Assembly (NCBI GenBank): GCA_947000775.1
Contig: CAMQGK010000604.1
Span: 4,890,501 to 4,954,500 of the forward strand
Reading direction: 5' to 3'
Origin: Pterois miles
Taxonomy: Eukaryota > Chordata > Actinopteri > Perciformes > Scorpaenidae
DNA: 64,000 bases
Part shown: one piece after another, positions 32,405 to 41,708 of the stretch
Numbering within the stretch: the stretch's first letter is position 1
Layout: each line of letters begins with the position of its first letter
Translations under genes and position numbers: made by a program
The notes under the pieces: model-generated
Databases searched by the model: none
Told to the model about the DNA's origin: nothing
Seen by the model: only the letters and a program-made list of their open reading frames with translations

Positions 32405-35400
32405 ACACACACAGCCACACACACAGCCACACACAGCCTCAGTAATAGCCGGGAGCTGAACCCAGCCATGCGTCTCTAAGCATTCACAGCCATGTGAAAC
32501 AACATAATCTGACACTCCTGACCCATGTTGTTCCCTGGGCCCTGCAAGACTCATCTTATGTAACCTATAGAGCAGTGGGAGAAAAAAATAATTAAAAAAA
32601 AAGCTAAGCTGCAGCTTTGTGTGGTTTGTAATCAACCCGATGCTTATTTCCATATCATGGAACATCCGCTGACCTTCTCTGCTACCTCGATGCAAATGTG
32701 CAAACCCGCTTTAGTGTGAGCGTGCAGCTACTGAACGCACATCGGAGCACCTCACTTTGTATACTGCGGTGAAAATACATCAATAATGACGGCGAGAACA
32801 GCTGAGGTATTTTGAGCGTGTCCGTGAGACAGAGTGAGAGCTCATGCTCAACTTGCACAATTATGGTTTCAACACAGAGGAAGAGAGAGGGAGTTCATCC
32901 CAAAAGCCCCACGCTCCTTAAGTACCATGAACAGTCAGCAGCTTACTAATGCACACACATAAGCAAAAACGCATGCCTGTTTAATAATCATATCCCACAG
33001 TGATTAGCCAGGCCTTACCTGCTCATAGTTTAGCCGCTGAGCCTCTGATATCTCTTTAGGCTTGGTTTCCAGGATGTAGTCTCCTGCAGGGTGACAGAGG
33101 CAAAGAGATGTTGACTCCACACAGCAAAACAATCTGACTGATTATCACAATGGCTTCACAGCTCAAGCGTTTGGATAGAAGGTGACAGATGTTTTGAGAT
33201 GTTTTTAAAGAGCCGTCGGGAGACTTTGGCACTAGCCAGCTGTTTGCAAAGAGAAGACTGCCAAACATGTAGCATCAGTCGAGTCCCTGTTCGCTGTGGT
33301 GTCACCTGAGATCTGTAGCGGAGATCAGCGCAAGAAACGTGCTGCAGAAAAACAAATCTAGACGTTACACTGGATTAGGCGTAGGTGGCTATTTCTCTGA
33401 CCACGATGCCTCAAGCCACATGTTTGATTCCTTTCTTTTGCTTACACAGTTGTTTAGTTCCATGTGTCATTTAGAAACATTGTCCGTGGGGATGTCCCAA
33501 ATACCATTTTTTTGGGCTTCGAAGCTTTGGTGAGAAATATTCGAAGGTATCTGAAGCTTCGTGGAGCAGCGTGACGCAGCAGGCGGACATGGTCTTCTGT
33601 CTGTCTGTCTCAGCCCCCCCTTCAGTGCCACTAGTTCACTACTGTACACACACACCTCTATACACAACAAAGGTGATATCCATCTGAGAATAACTAATAA
33701 TAATTAATGCTGTGGGATTATTCCTCATTTCAAGGGCTATTTGGGGATTTAACTATTGGAACAGTGAGCCAGATTCCTTTATTTTTGCTGTACCCTGAAA
33801 ACATTTGGGTTTGAGGCAAAACCCAAAGGTCTTAGGTCTTAGATGAGCAACAGTATAGGAACAGATAGACTTAGAATAGATTTTAAGTGAATAATACTTC
33901 ATATTTAGTTGTAAGTCCTTTGCTTGCAATAACTGCATCAAGCCTGCGACACATTGGCATCACCAAACTTTTACATCCCTCTTTTGTGACGCTTTTCCAG
34001 GCTTTCACTGCAGCCTCTTCCAGTAGTTTGTTTCGGGGGGTTTCTTCCTTCAGTCTCCTCTTTAAGAAGAAGAAGAAACCTTTATTTGTCATACATAGTT
34101 ACATGAAACCTGACCACTTAACCCATCCTAAGTATTTTTTAGGAGCAGTGGGCTGCTGTAGCGCCCGGGGAACAACTTGGGGGTTCAGTGTCTTGTTCAA
34201 GCACACTTCGACATGCAGACCGTAGGAGCCGGAGATCGAACCGCCAACCTTGTGGTTAAAGGACGACCAACTCTACCCACTGAGCCCTGCGTAAAATGCT
34301 GGTAAAGGTAAAATGCTGCTGAATACAGTTTAAGTCTGGAGATTGACTTGGCCAGTCTAAAACCTTCCACTTCTTTCCACTGATGAACTCCTCTGGTTGT
34401 TCTGGCGGTGTGTTTTGGGTTGCTGGGTACTGATTTCTTGTCTCATATTCATCTTTTGATGTTCAACCCAAATGTTTTCAGTGTACAGCAAAAATAAAGG
34501 AATTGGCCTCATTGTTCCAATAGTTTTGGAGGGAACTATATTAAAAAAATTAAGCATTCGTATAGTGATTTGGACTTTGGACACCATGGCAATGGTGGAG
34601 GTTCCGCAGCATTCGGATCAGCCCTATTTTCCAGTATTTCACATAGATTTAATGGCAAAGAAAGTCGTGCAAACATATTCTTGTTATTGCTGTTAAAGTT
34701 GTATTGCAGTCCTTACTGTTAAAACTCTTGTGTGGGTGTTTTTCAAAACGCTTCACAGAGAATCATTAATTTATTAGGAACAGGCCAGAGTACCATGCTG
34801 CACTGTCAACACATACTTTTCCTGAGTATTGCTCAGAGGAATGCCATCGACCTCTTGTCATCCACAGCTACATTAAGTAAAAGTCGGCACACATGGAGGA
34901 AAATAACTGTTGTGTATGTTGCTCACGTGAATAGAATGGACTATATCAAGGGGGAAAAACTTTTCAGCTATTACTTTCACAGACCTAGAAAGGCATCATG
35001 ATGTCTCCATGTGCATGCCGTGAGAAATAACTGTCTGATCCATCCTATCTATCCACAAAATACAGTTAATGGGACCACTTTTCAAGACCTGTTTAACTCT
35101 ATTAATTAGTGCACAAGCGTATGCTTTATGAACTTAACTCAAACTGTCAGGCTCATAGACGATTTGCAGCTGCGTTCTGCAATGTGAACTTAAGTATTAC
35201 AAGGTGTTTGGACTGAACAACAGACTAACTGCTGGTTACAGTTTAAAAAACATGCCTGGCTTGATTTCCATGTGGTCACCCTACATGAAGAATTTAGTCC
35301 AAGTCGAGATTTTTTCAAGCAGGGGGTCAGCCAGCGGAGTGGTTTTACTACAGCATGTCCATGCCAGGGAAAACCCGCCACCGCTGCTCTGTACTCCAGT

Positions 35401-38400
35401 GAACTGTGGACTCACTCAACTCTGGTCCTCTGTTAATATCTCTATGGATTTCTGGCTATCTTACACTGCGTACAACTGAGAGACAACCACCACCCACTGT
35501 AAACATCACATCTGAACTAGAGGTCGACCAATATGGGTTTTTTAAGGCCAATGCCAATTTTTAACAGAATCAGGACAGTCAATGGCCAATATATGATGCA
35601 GATTTTTACATTTTTTTTGCCAATATCTTTGGCTGGTTTTCTTTTTTTTCCACGTGATAAAATATAAAACCTTAATAAGAACTAATGAGACACAAAATTT
35701 CTTAACTTAAGTAAACATTCATTGATCATCACTTGTGGTCTGTCTCTCCAATCTGCATGTTATGTCTGCACGGTTTCTTCCAGTTAGGATGTTGTTCTTC
35801 TCACGCAGCAACACTGGGCTGCCCGCAGTGCCTGCTTGCTAATCGGCTAAATATGCTCAGGCATCGGCCGATGCCGATTATGAAAAAATGTCAAAAAATC
35901 AATCGGTCAACCTCAAATCTGAACAACACCCATAATCATCCTCGGTGTTAGTGTCTGTGTGTTAAGACAAATGGTGCTGAGATTAGAAGTTACCTAGCAG
36001 CCACTGAACAAGATGGAAGATTAACATTGTGCACCGTAAAAAAGGTGAACTTTTTTATGAACCCAAATAAAATACACGTGGGCACATTTGGGGACAAAAA
36101 ATGCACATAGTGGGTCGGGGACCCGCAAGTGGGTCGCAAGAGATTTTATTAGAATCGGCATATAGATTTGCAGAATTTCTTCCATCGTCTTTTAACATTT
36201 ATATCTGCAGTGCACTTTTGAGCCACATGAGGGAGCCTGAATGTTCGTACTGTTCTGATAATTGTAGCCTACTTATAACATTGTCTCCACTATCAAAGGC
36301 TAGCATTTTTACTGTTGAGAGGAAAAAAGAGAGCCTGTTCACTCCGCCTTAATGCATTAATTTAGTCGCATTTATAAAGTATTCTCTATGTGTATATGTT
36401 TTCAGTAACACATGCAAACGACAAAGCTGTGATTTAGCTAACATAGAGTATCTCTTTGAAATGGCTGGTTTACCTGCTCCAGATGATACAAGGTGATATA
36501 GTAATGATAGTAAAAACTGTGTTCCTTTATGCACAAAGTTGCTCAAGTGGGTCCCCAGAAAAAATGTCTGGGAAACTGATTTATAGAGATGAGGCACTGT
36601 TTGAGTTCAGCAGTAAAGGGGAAAAAGTTCACATACAGTGACGTGTATTATTTAAGTCTGCTCGTGGCAGTGGACACTGAGAGGAGACACTAGCAGCTCT
36701 ACCTCTAAAGAACCCCTGCTGTAATCAGACTCTCTACTTTGATATTGTAAAGTAATTTTAGTTATGAAGGGCAGGACACAGCCAGATGGAAGAGATAGCT
36801 CTGGTTTCCTTTGCAACAGCAGAAGACTTAATCACGGGGGATTCCCCTGTTCTGGTCTCTTCCTCTGTTGACTCTGGAATATATATATCGCTGACCTCTC
36901 AAGTTTGAGGGGACGTGAAACACAAGAATGTTTACTAGGCTGTTGAAACTCAGAGCCAGTGGCTTTAAGGGCTAGTGTGTTTACAAGAGCGAACTCTGTA
37001 AGAGCGGGTCAACATATTAGTAATGAAGTAAGCTACTTTACACATTTCTTATCTTCTGCAAGTTACAGCATTATTGTAAACATAAAGCCAAGTGAAAAAG
37101 AAGCAGAAGAGGGCTTAATATCATCATTACTGCTTATTTTCTTCCTTTGATCAATGACGTGGCATCAACTTGCTCTTGTGTAATAGGTTTAATAGCTACA
37201 AACACTCACCAAGATACTCCATCAGTTGCTCCACAGTTATAATTTCCATCATAGGTGGCATCTTAACCTGCAACAAAAAGACACCCATCATTTATTCATT
37301 CAGTACAAATTTATCAATGCACTGCAACAAAAGTTAAAGGTTTTATTTTAAAATCATACACCTAAAGAGCCTTTAAAAAGGTGCTGAATAAAAGCTTTTC
37401 CTGAAAAAATTATTAGGACTGTGAATTGTTTTAAAATTTTTGGTGGGTCCAAAATGAATGTTTTTGTTTATCTCTGTGGCAGATATCTGCCGTTTGGTTG
37501 CCACTTCTAACAAGACTGGTGAGCTGATAGTAGGGCTGACCTGAATGCTTCGAAGCTTTGACCGTTGCCATGGTATTTGACCTCCAAATTAATATTTGAA
37601 TGCCTCATTTTTATTTATTTTTAATGTATGCGTGTACTAATAATGTTTTAATGTAAAAATATTCACTATTCGTACTCAACATTAAGTATTAGTAGTTATT
37701 TTCAGATGGATATGGCTGTTTGTTATGTGTAGAGGTGCGTGTACAGTAGTGTGGCAGTGCAGCGCTGTCCCACAGAGACAGGGGAGATGGAGACAGTCAG
37801 ACAGAAGAACATGTCAACCTGCTGCTCAGCGCCGCAACGCGAAGCTTCGAATACCTTTGAATATTTCTCAGCAAAGCGCCGAAGCCTGAAAAATGATATT
37901 CAGGACAGCACTGGTCAATACTATACTGACGCTGGTATCATGTGGTGTCTCTGTCTCGTCAGTTAGTGTGGAAAAATGGATAAATGGCTGAGACTGAATG
38001 TAAGTGCCTGGCAATGACTTGTGAAGTGAATGCAATGGAAACAGGGAGGGAGAGTGAGACATGTAGTGGATGAATGTTATCAATGTCACCTTTAAATACA
38101 AAAAACAGGACAAAAATATTAATTTACAGTGTGTAAAAACACCTCATATGTCAGCATTCAACATGTAAACTGAAATCTAATGCTAACATGTCTTGACAGA
38201 AATTATTTTTCAAACAGGAAGTGCTGAGGGACAGAGTCACTTGGACTAAGATGTACTGTACATTAGCACATCTAAATGTTAAATTGAGTCTTACAACTAA
38301 TTTCCCATTGAAATGATATAAACTCACTGCTGACAGTGTGTCGACTTGTTGTTAACATCAAGTTTCTATTGATCTATGCTCATCTCAGGGGCTTTACCTT

Positions 38401-39291
38401 CCATGCAAGCAGGAGGACATTCATAATTGCCAGTAATGGACAGGGGCCGTTCTCGTTCTGGGTGATGATCGGTGTGTTCTCCTCCCTCCACTTGATCCAC
38501 TTAATGTGGTATATGGACTGGCCGGCGGCCCGGTCCTTAGCGCACGAAGTCTTTGTCCCATCAGCCCCGTACTCGCCCTGCAGGGCCAGGGCCAGTCCTC
38601 TGTCCTCCAGTCCCTCGCTGTTCAGGTCGGAGCTGGGGCAGGAGTTGAGGTTGGAGAAGGACTCGAGTGAATCTATGCTTCGGGACTCTCCACCGAGGCT
38701 GGGATCGGGGTCACTCCCACTCGGCAATCCCTCCGACAAGGTGTGATCACCGGACTGCTTGACGTTTGCTGTGATTGCATTGTCCGGACACAGATGAGTC
38801 GGTTTGACAAGTTTTGTCGGTTCACTTTCTCCACAAGCCAGAACCTCATCCCGCACATCGGTGCCCTCATTAGCGGGAGGTGAGGACGAGCCGTCGGTTT
38901 TGTTGTTTACTAACTTTGAGGCAACACCCTCGCTATCTTCTGCAGCCAGCACCGAGTCATGCCCCATCCCGTTACTGATCTGATCCCCGGACCCGCTCGT
39001 CTTGGTGTCCTTCTTCTTATCCTCCTGCACTGGGAGGACTTCGATCACTTCTGGCACGCCAGACTTCCCAGCACTGGAAATGACATTAACGGCGCTGGGA
39101 GCACTAACATTTGTGGTGCTGTTATTACAACTAACGTTAACCAAAGTACTGAGAGGAGCCTCACTATTCTTGCATTTCTCGGCTGTTCCTTTCACTCCGC
39201 CGACAGCCGTAACATCACCCATCTCTCCCGCGATCGTGGCACACAAAGAGCTCCCGTCAGTGTCTCGATGCAGGTTTGCATTTTTCTCCAT
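18740..39291 (-). CDS. mindy2: MINDY2 (FAM63B), K48-linkage-specific deubiquitinase, complete coding sequence
   Basis: Nine exons in reading order: 38398-39291, 37210-37267, 33019-33083, 26249-26407, 24922-25024, 23798-23940, 20934-21107, 19205-19408, 18740-18928. They total 1989 nt, 662 residues plus TAA, with all junctions in phase. Family function: a cysteine protease that trims K48-linked polyubiquitin chains. Visible active-site set by analogy with MINDY1: Gln278 and Cys284 in QNENGPCPL, and His466 in FRNNHFSTM. Residues 1-250 are low-complexity, Ser/Asp-rich and poorly conserved. The tail has helices DYLMALSL (533-540) and SDLELAKKLQEEED (559-572), the MIU-type ubiquitin-binding region, an 11-Ala tract (587-597) and a C-terminal CVIL CAAX box (659-662). 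The start ATG has G at -3 and at +4. Human MINDY2 matches nearly residue for residue from exon 4 on. Confidence 0.96.
19205..19408 (-). CDS. mindy2: MINDY2 exon 8, MIU helices and polyalanine
   Basis: 204 nt, 68 codons. DYLMALSLQQEQQSQ, PEGISDLELAKKLQEEED, RRASQYYQEQEQEQ, 11 alanines, then QAQ. The polyalanine is coded by mixed GCN codons (19211-19246), so slippage is less likely than in a pure repeat. Confidence 0.95.
19685..19765 (+). mobile_element. SINE 3' tail fragment
   Basis: Reads CAATTTCCCCTCTGGGATCATT, like the conserved tail seen at 10545-10622 and (reversed) near 45555. Truncated; lies in MINDY2 intron 7. Confidence 0.4.
20322..20794. mobile_element. Non-autonomous element with TGTAGTG(T/C)GAA ends
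   Basis: Left end AAATTCGCACTACACGAC and right end GTCTGTAGTGTGAACTA form imperfect inverted ends about 470 bp apart in MINDY2 intron 7. The interior has CATTGGCTGATTCCAG and a TCTGGAATG/CATTCCAGA-type palindrome around an AGATATCT core. No coding capacity. Confidence 0.45.
20934..21107 (-). CDS. mindy2: MINDY2 exon 7
   Basis: 174 nt, 58 codons. GQLYLLVTDQGFLTEEKVVW, ESLHNVDGDGNFCDSEF and PPSDPETVYRGQQDQIDQ. The donor CAG/gtctga departs from consensus at +3 and +4 (usually a/g, a), so it may be weak; the protein match leaves little doubt about its use. Confidence 0.95.
21919..23491. mobile_element. TTAA MITE, copy C, split by nested insertions
   Basis: The left part (TTAAATGCGCAGTGTGTGG at 21919 to about 22130) and the right part (about 23370 to CACACTGGTCCTTTAA at 23491) match the two ends of copies A, B and D. 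Between them lie a second repeat starting CCCACACAGGGAACATCAG and a LINE fragment. It lies in MINDY2 intron 6. Reading it as one interrupted element is inference. Confidence 0.6.
22319..22950 (+). mobile_element. Tx1/L1-like LINE, 3' end of ORF2, broken
   Basis: 22319-22504 encodes KRIWEKDLEGEIANEMWKEI and RLITHRIIHRGYW. After a shift, CWRCGR...HMLYEC shows the C-terminal zinc-knuckle pattern of L1-clade ORF2. 22627-22887 encodes PALCVLGII, QQILWYRWALTTDCKIVLRHW and a C-terminal helix. Stops interrupt the parts, so this is a dead 5'-truncated copy. Confidence 0.8.
23798..23940 (-). CDS. mindy2: MINDY2 exon 6, catalytic histidine
   Basis: 143 nt; TQLTYHGLCELTSTVQEGEL and VFFRNNHFSTMIKYK, which holds catalytic His466. 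Acceptor acctcag, donor AAG/gtaaac. Confidence 0.96.
24922..25024 (-). CDS. mindy2: MINDY2 exon 5
   Basis: 103 nt; MHDIVKAVGNCSYNQLVEKI then ISCKQSDNSELAGE. Human MINDY2 has nearly the same SYNQLVEKIISCKQSDNSEL. Donor GAAG/gtgagt. Confidence 0.95.
26020..26090 (+). mobile_element. Repeat 3' tail ending GGTTAAATAAAG
   Basis: GAAAAAGAGATTTTAATCTCAA, then ACCTGGTTAAATAAAGGATAG. A second copy of this tail, more decayed, is at 27795-27880 in the next intron in the same orientation. This is a common fish retroelement 3' end. Confidence 0.5.
26249..26407 (-). CDS. mindy2: MINDY2 exon 4, catalytic core
   Basis: 159 nt, 53 codons. Contains KLQTGLDVNVKFTG, FEYTPEC and IPLYHGWLVDPQ, the most conserved block of the family. 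Acceptor ctcccag, donor CAG/gtagga. Confidence 0.96.
27795..27880 (+). mobile_element. Repeat 3' tail ending GGTTAAATAAATG
   Basis: CTGCTGCTTATCTTGGCCAGG, then AATGAGATTTT and CTGGTTAAATAAATG. Related to 26020-26090; it lies in MINDY2 intron 3. Confidence 0.5.
29093..29362 (+). mobile_element. AGGGCTGTGACAACTGATTA-type repeat
   Basis: TTCGATTAATCTGTCAAT, then ACAACTCAAAGATATTCAG, AAGAAACCAGAAAATATTCA, AAGAAGCTGGAATCAG and a closing GATTATCAAAATAGTTGG. This is a very common fish repeat; the inverted relative is at 30590-30993. Confidence 0.65.
30262..30310. repeat. (AT)n microsatellite
   Basis: About 24 AT units. Confidence 0.97.
30590..30993 (-). mobile_element. Inverted copy of the 29093 repeat
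   Basis: Contains CCAACTATTTTGATAATC, CCAGCTTCTTAAGTGTGG, ATTTTCTGGTTTCTT, GAATATCTTTGAATTGTGG and, at the end, AATCGACAGATTGAGTTGCAG, the reverse complement order of 29093-29362. It is fuller than that copy. Confidence 0.65.
32296..32437. repeat. Compound (CA)n/(CACG)n microsatellite
   Basis: CA units, then GCACAC/GCAC units, then CA units and ACACAGCC variants. It is purely repetitive on both strands, and the long His/Thr and Val/Cys frames are artefacts. Confidence 0.97.
33019..33083 (-). CDS. mindy2: MINDY2 exon 3 (65 nt)
   Basis: Encodes GDYILETKPKEISEAQRLNY and EQ. Acceptor ccctgcag, donor CAG/gtaagg, phase 1 in and 0 out. Confidence 0.92.
33480..33720 (-). mobile_element. CTTCGAAGC-type dispersed repeat, copy 1
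   Basis: GGGCTTCGAAGCTTTGG, then GAAGCTTCGTGGAGCAG, CACCTCTATACACAACA and GATATCCATCTGAGAATAAC. Its reverse complement matches 37527-37905 across several hundred bases. Confidence 0.6.
33749..34545. mobile_element. Tc1-like non-autonomous element with a SINE inserted
   Basis: The left end carries CCTTTATTTTTGCTGTACC and AAAACATTTGGGTTTGAG; the right end carries CCAAATGTTTTCAGTGTACA and GCAAAAATAAAGGAATTGGC, then CCAATAGTTTTGGAGGG. These are inverted copies of a Tc1-type terminus. The interior is broken at about 34062 by a SINE, after which TGCTGCTGAATACAG and GATTGACTTGGCCAG continue it. Confidence 0.65.
34064..34288 (-). mobile_element. tRNA-derived SINE
   Basis: On the minus strand it starts GGCTCAGTGGGTAGAGTTGG (A-box like) and has GGTTCGATCTCC (B-box like) about 45 bases on, followed by a unique body and an (AAG/TTC)n-like tail at 34064. 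Nested inside the Tc1-like element. Confidence 0.75.
35519..35914. mobile_element. GAGGTCGACCAATA inverted-end element
   Basis: Left end AGAGGTCGACCAATATGGG, right end AATCGGTCAACCTC, with GGCATCGGCCGATGCCGAT near the right end. A non-coding MITE in MINDY2 intron 2. Confidence 0.6.
37210..37267 (-). CDS. mindy2: MINDY2 exon 2 (58 nt)
   Basis: Encodes VKMPPMMEIITVEQLMEYL plus one base, matching the MINDY segment K--P---E-IT---LM-YLG. Acceptor gttgcag, donor CTTG/gtgagt. The length is not a multiple of three, so skipping it shifts the frame. Confidence 0.92.
37527..37905 (+). mobile_element. CTTCGAAGC-type dispersed repeat, copy 2
   Basis: AGGGCTGACCTGAATGCTTCG, then TTTTCAGATGGATATGGC, GTAGAGGTGCGTGTACAG and GCGAAGCTTCGAATACC. 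Opposite orientation to 33480-33720; lies in MINDY2 intron 1. Confidence 0.6.
38398..39291 (-). CDS. mindy2: MINDY2 exon 1: start, disordered N-terminus, catalytic cysteine
   Basis: 894 nt, 298 codons. MEKNANLHRD opens the frame. A Ser/Asp/Glu-rich region is followed by SIYHIKWIKW and ITQNENGPCPLLA with the nucleophile Cys284. Donor AAG/gtaaag. Confidence 0.95.
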
Positions 39292-39373
39292 TTCGATTTA
39301 CAGACTGTCGACAGATTTTAGCTCAATTGCAGCAGCAGCTTCAGTCCCAACGACGCCATGACAACTCTGCGAG

Positions 39374-39381
39374 TGACGTCA
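39374..39381. promoter_or_regulatory. Perfect CRE (TGACGTCA) in the MINDY2 promoter
   Basis: The full palindromic CREB/ATF site lies 83 bp upstream of the MINDY2 ATG, in a CpG-rich stretch, which fits a core-promoter CRE. Binding is not shown. Confidence 0.55.
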
Positions 39382-39413
39382 TCAGAGTGAATCGCTCTCA
39401 GGCCGAGCGAAGG

Positions 39414-39449
39414 GGGGCGGTAGGAAACCAACGGCCGGGCGGCGGGGCG
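39414..39449. promoter_or_regulatory. GC-box cluster upstream of MINDY2
   Basis: GGGGCGG at 39414-39420 and GGGCGGCGGGGCG at 39437-39449, SP/KLF-type boxes close to the CRE. Typical of a CpG-rich housekeeping promoter. Confidence 0.5.
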
Positions 39450-41177
39450 TTTGCGTGGACTCGTATTCTTCAGAGTCTACAGCTTATCGCTCTGTCCAAA
39501 AATATGTGGCCCATCCGATACATTTTAAATTCACTGTATCAATTCAAACGTGTTTAATGACTGGGGTGACTAACTTATACGTCATCTATTACATTTTAGC
39601 TGGTATTCATTCACGACGAGTCATTAAAACAAGACGATTGTAATATTTCCACTTCAGAACAAACGTTGTGTATGTTAGAGATATCCGTGTTTTTATTAGA
39701 CAGTGGTCATTTAATTTATTTAGACTTTTTTGAATACAATGCGCGTATAATCACTTCCCACAGACTTAAAAGTAGTAACTTATTGTTCAGAGTGTTTATT
39801 GTCTGTCCTTAAGCATAACGTCCCCTATGTCCTCAGCAAGGTAGCAACATACAGAATATAAATAAAAACTTTGGAGAGTGTACACACGGATGTAAAAAAA
39901 AAAAAAAAAAAAAAAGATAAAGATAATGGTGTAGCTGACTGTTTCTTCAAACCATTGAAAAGTGGCCACTTTTACGAGGATTCATGAAGGGCCCATGAAC
40001 GGAACCTGCCGTGGCCTTGATCATGCGTACGAGCGCACGCGCAGTAGTGAGACAAATATCGCGTTACCAAACCTCTGTACTACCAAAGAGCTCACAATAA
40101 CAATAACTATGATACATAATTAATAGTCATTATGACCTCTTTGGTGCCACTGTCCGAATATAACAGACACCGGAAATTATGAGGCAGTCATTGTCTGTGA
40201 GTTTGAACCACGTTCATGGTTGAACACTTTTTTAAATTTCCTAAGTTTGGTGCAAAAAAAAACAATATTTTCTTCTTTTATATTATTAATTAAACCAATC
40301 TGATTTATTAATTCTAGGATACTGTATCTTCGCTCTTTTCTAACCTTTTATCCACAAATGTTCCCAAGTTCAAGCTTCAGTCAATTCACATGCAGTAACA
40401 GCTTACGGTCGCTAGATGGCAGCGATGACTCGCCCGAGCGGAGTGAGAGCATCATAACTCTCCATTGATGACTTTTTCTTGCATTCCTCCACAGTGAACG
40501 GAGAATGCAAAAACATAGATTTAAGTACATTCATATCAAAGCATACGTTACACTTAAATGTGGCTGCTCTATAAAAAAGTAAGCACAACAGCATAAGCAA
40601 AATATACTGAGACTTTTCTGTAACTGGTCAGTATAAGCCAAGTATACTGAGACCTTTTTAGACTAAAAGGTAAACTGAAAACTCTTATTTTAAGTTGAAA
40701 AGAAGTATACTAATAGTACACTTGAATAAACTTGTATTTGTTAAGGGTGTGCATTGTTTGTATTTTCCCCTAGTTTACTGCACTATATATGTTTTGAGAG
40801 CTGTCATACATAATTACCCTTAATGAGGAAAAATAGCTTTTAATTGCCTAACTGTATATAGGCTGGATATGTATAAACATAACCACAAACCGTATAAATA
40901 GTCAACTGTTTGTAATCACTAACTCTAACTGTAATAAATTATGTAAACATACAGCATTGTAGTTCCCAATGAAAGAATCACTACCAGCTAATCTCTAATT
41001 TATTTTATAGATGTATATATTTAAATATACATATTTATACGTACAGTATATTGCTAAAGTTAGTTAGCATTTCTATATAGTCATTACTTTTGTATTTTCT
41101 CATAAATAAGTTTTTGCCCTCCATATTACTCTTATTAGACTGTACTGTGAAAATACCTCCATGAACTGTTGGTAAAC

Positions 41178-41201
41178 CCGGAAGTCATGAATTGCGGAAG
41201 T
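41178..41201. promoter_or_regulatory. Paired ETS-like motifs upstream of ADAM10
   Basis: CCGGAAGT at 41178-41185 and GCGGAAGT at 41194-41201, 16 bp apart. A further CCGGAAG is near 41432. Tandem ETS/GABP sites are common in TATA-less promoters. Confidence 0.4.
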
Positions 41202-41533
41202 AAACAACTTGCAGACTGATCAATGAAACAGTGCCTAAACAGCATTTTTTCACTGTGTTTTCATGTTAGTAGCCATGTCATTTACACCGCAGTGTGCTAT
41301 TGTCCTTGTGTTGAACTGAATGGTGGTTTAAACGTCATTTGTGGCTGTTTTTTTAAGAGTCCATCGACCTATGACCACAAAATAGAGGGATGGGTGTGTC
41401 CGGGCTCTCTTGGCAAAACACACATACACGCCGGAAGGGAGGAGGGCCCGTCTGTCTGTCTGATTGTCCGTCTGTCGGTCGGTGTGTCTGTCTGACGTCG
41501 GGCTGCGGGAGACAGGCAGAGCCGGTGTTTGTG

Positions 41534-41548
41534 ATGGGAGCTCGCTAA
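41534..41548 (+). promoter_or_regulatory. Possible minimal uORF in the ADAM10 leader
   Basis: ATG GGA GCT CGC TAA, 109 bp before the ADAM10 start codon. It counts only if transcription starts further upstream, which the sequence alone cannot show. Confidence 0.3.
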
Positions 41549-41656
41549 CTAGGAAGGGCGACTATACCTTTAAGTGAAAGAAACCGAAACAAGAAGCAAT
41601 CAACGGTATCGCTGGCTCGCTTAGCTAGTTTAGTTGGCTTACAGGGGAATTTCGAT

Positions 41657-41708
41657 ATGGTATTTGTTAAACTAATTCTCATGTTTTGCTGCCTACGACA
41701 CATTACAG
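41657..41708 (+). CDS. adam10: ADAM10 exon 1: start and signal peptide
   Basis: 52 nt; MVFVKLILMFCCLRHIT plus one base at the donor ACAG/gtaagt. It is a hydrophobic signal core and, as in other ADAM10 genes, exon 1 codes for little more than the signal peptide. It is too short for ordinary ORF calling. Confidence 0.9.

Larger units (their letters stand above)
26408..33018 (-). other. MINDY2 intron 3 (6.6 kb)
   Basis: No exon found. It contains a repeat tail (27795-27880), a poly-A/poly-G tract (27660-27700), two inverted copies of one repeat family (29093-29362 and 30590-30993), an (AT)n array (30262-30310) and a compound CA/CG-rich array (32296-32437). ORFs over these arrays are artefacts. 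Confidence 0.7.
39292..41656. other. Divergent MINDY2 / ADAM10 intergenic region
   Basis: 2.4 kb between the two start codons. The MINDY2 side (39292-39480) is GC-rich with a CRE and GC boxes; the ADAM10 side (41160-41656) has ETS motifs and a G-rich leader. The middle is AT-rich with no gene seen; it holds a GCGCACGCGC NRF1-like site near 40033 and a poly-A run at 39895-39915. Confidence 0.6.

Noticed and set aside
32134..32695. ORFs of 103-177 codons over the CA/CG repeat
   Set aside because: They are pure dinucleotide translation products (His/Thr, Ala/His, Val/Cys).
34195..34288. A tRNA gene on the minus strand (A- and B-box motifs)
   Set aside because: No closed cloverleaf is apparent; the sequence continues into a SINE body and has relatives at 45517-45835.
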